A stretch of 34,638 nt of DNA from Xylaria sp. FL1777 (taxonomy: Eukaryota; Ascomycota; Sordariomycetes; Xylariales; Xylariaceae): positions 1 to 34,638 of the forward strand of contig MU400828.1 in the NCBI GenBank assembly GCA_022578965.1, written 5' to 3'. Below, in pieces: positions 32,651-34,638 of this stretch; the stretch's first letter is position 1; every line of letters starts with the position of its first letter. The translations under genes and the position numbers were made by a program. Under the pieces are notes generated by a model, which made no database searches, was not told the DNA's origin, and saw nothing but the letters and a program-made list of their open reading frames with translations.

Positions 32651-32784
32651 TAGTTAGTTTATAAGTATATTATATTAGTTTTTTAAAACAATATAGCTGC
32701 TTTTATTCCGTTTTTTTAATTTAGTTATTTAAGCTTTAAAAAGCTAAACATAAGCATAGTTTATTTATATTAAACCTTAAAAAT

Positions 32785-32890
32785 AAGTTAAAAAAATAAA
32801 AAGTTAAAAATATAATAAATAAAATAACTTATAATAAAAAAAATATTATTTTATTAAGTAAAAAAGCTAGCTAACTAAGTATAATTAATA
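32785..32890 (+). pseudogene. Chromodomain-like segment at the integrase C-terminus
   Basis: After the integrase, LKK.KVKNIINK (family EWEVE.I.DK, about 32788-32825) and, one frame over, YYFIK.KS.LTKYN at 32844-32885 (family YLVKWKGWP.EYN) form a recognisable chromodomain outline. Trp codons have become stops and one frameshift intervenes. It marks the element as a chromovirus, a group that targets heterochromatin. Confidence 0.55.
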
Positions 32891-34638
32891 AATATTTACT
32901 ATTAATATTATAGTTTTTAAAGCAATTAAAAACTTTAAAAAATGCTTAAATTATAAAAAAAAAGCAAAGCTATTAAACTAACAAAATAGTACTAATTTAT
33001 TATTAATTTAGCTATAAACTAAAGCTTAATTGCGTTATATATACTAATTAGTTATTTTTTTATTTTTAATTATATAATAAAAATTGTATTTATTACTTTA
33101 AGTTTTAAAATATTTGCGCTTTATTAATAAGCTATATATAAAAACGCTATAAATAAGTTATAAAATTTTTATAAAAAGGCTTTAAAACATTAATTATTAA
33201 ACTTTAAAATATTTTTATATTAAAAAAAGCTTATTAAATATTTTTATTTACGCTTATTAGCAATAATTAATATAGCTTTATATATATTTTTCTTAAAAGA
33301 AATAAAAATAGCTTTTTAAGTTATATATTTATAATTTAAAACTTGCATTTTAAGTATAATTAAATAAGCATACTACTAACATTAAAAATAGTTTTAATTT
33401 TATTAAAAAACCTTATAAAATTAATTTAAATAAAGCTACTTATAATACTTATATAAAAAAGCTTAATAGCTTAGCAAGCTAAAAATTTACGCTTTATTAC
33501 TAAATGTTTATATTTAATATAATATTTTTGCATTATTAATTATTAGCTAAACTTTATACAAAATAAAAATAAAACTACTTATTTTTACGTTGCTAATTTT
33601 GCTAATTAATTAAAACTAAGCTTTATAAGTTAATAAAAAATGCAGAAATACCTTTAAAAAGCAAAACTGCATAGCTATAAAATTAATACAATAATTATTT
33701 AAAGTTTTTTAAACAATAGTGCAATTTTTATTTATAGTAATTTTCTTATAGTTGTTTTTTTAAAAAATAAAAAAATAAACAAACTAGTTTAATAACTTTT
33801 AAATATATATTGCATTAAAATATAATATAGCAAGCAGCTAACCTATTAGTAAAACTAATTTAAAATAAATATAAATTAACTTATAAGCTTATATAAAATA
33901 TAGCTGTTTATATAGCTTATATAAGCTATTATTTTTAAGTTTTTAAATTTGCAAACTATATTTAAAAGCAAACTATTTTTTAGCTAAAATGCCTTTTTAA
34001 AACGCTTAAAATAAAGCTAATATATTAATAAACTACTTAAAATTATTGCTTTTTTAATAGTTTTATACTTTTTGTTTTTAGCTTTAATAATTTGCTTATA
34101 AAGTTTATAAACAAAAGTTATTATAAAAATAAACTAATGTTTAGTTAGCATAAAAACTTTAATATTTGCATTAAAATTAGACTTATTTTTTGTGTTGTTT
34201 ATATTAAAATTACATAAAACAGCATTTAAATTTTTATTTAAATTTATAAAGTTTAAATTATTTTTATTTTTATTTTTATTTTTTTTTTTTTAACTTATAA
34301 AAAGCTTAATAATATTTATATTTTTATTAAAATTAAAGCTATTTTAAAAAAAAAGCAAACTGCTAAAACTTTTATTTTTATTACTAAAATTATTAAACTT
34401 TTAACAAAAAAGTTCATTAAAGTTTTATTTTATAGTAAAATCAGATTTATTTCTAAATAAATTTAAACATAAAGCAAGTTATAATAATTTTTTGCATTTA
34501 TATTTATAACTATAGCTTTAATTGTAACTATGTTTATATATACTACTTTTAATTACTGCAAGTTTAAGCAGCATAATTATAATGCAAATAATAATTAAAA
34601 AAAAAGCAGAAAAAATGTAAAATAAGTATAAAAATAGC
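32891..34638. other. Unassigned AT-rich decayed sequence to the window end
   Basis: No LTR matching anything in the window, no readable domain and no open frame. A palindromic run TATAAGCTTATA/AGCTTATATAAGCT occurs around 33885-33930 and a T-rich low-complexity tract (TTTTTA repeats) at 34246-34291. It presumably contains the 3' end of the chromovirus and other dead repeats. Confidence 0.5.

Noticed and set aside
1..34638. Mitochondrial, plastid or AT-rich bacterial/endosymbiont DNA
   Set aside because: No rRNA, tRNA or conserved organelle genes; instead LTR retrotransposons and a pogo-type transposon with transition-type decay on both strands.

Overview
This window is a gene-poor, extremely A+T-rich block (spot counts give roughly 12-15 % G+C in the bulk) of the kind found in AT-rich isochores of filamentous ascomycetes. 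I see no functional host gene, no rRNA or tRNA, and no intact open reading frame of useful length. Nearly every base belongs to a transposable element destroyed by C-to-T and G-to-A transitions on both strands, the signature of repeat-induced point mutation (RIP). Species cannot be named from the sequence.

The layout is a nest of insertions, resolved from target-site duplications and from two copies of the same element in opposite orientation. (1) Outermost: a Ty1/copia-like retrotransposon of which only the 3' end is visible (about 30710-31280). (2) Inserted in it, an unidentified ~6-kb terminal-inverted-repeat element ('T', copy A, + orientation), running from before base 1 to 30709. (3) T-A was hit three times: by an unclassified 2.8-kb element 'L' (1940-4748, 14-bp duplication); by a Tc1/mariner Fot1/pogo transposon (6139-15768, TA duplication, minus-strand transposase), itself split by a Ty3/gypsy retrotransposon (6854-14617, 5-bp duplication); and by a Ty1/copia-type retrotransposon (16340-29716, perfect GTTAT duplication). 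(4) A second, complete T element (T-B, 20872-26865, opposite orientation, 8-bp duplication) sits inside the copia pol gene. Because T-B lacks the other insertions, it preserves the empty target sites of L, mariner and copia. Right of the nest lies the 3' half of a chromodomain-type Ty3/gypsy element (integrase core about 31960-32650, chromodomain-like segment about 32790-32890), then unassigned AT-rich sequence to the end.

The old proteins can still be read in frame once transition-derived stops are ignored. Gypsy RT and integrase, copia integrase C-terminus, RT and RNase H, and the pogo DETGF block are all recognisable, and their catalytic Asp/Glu codons have repeatedly become Asn/Lys by G-to-A change. 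Surviving G and C lie mostly in GpC (AGCT-like) or ApC/GpT contexts, while TpC/GpA is almost absent.

The main candidates for something undescribed are element T (6 kb, TTATCTYAGGTGC termini, 8-bp duplication, no family recognised) and element L (single long decayed frame, no inverted repeats, 14-bp duplication).
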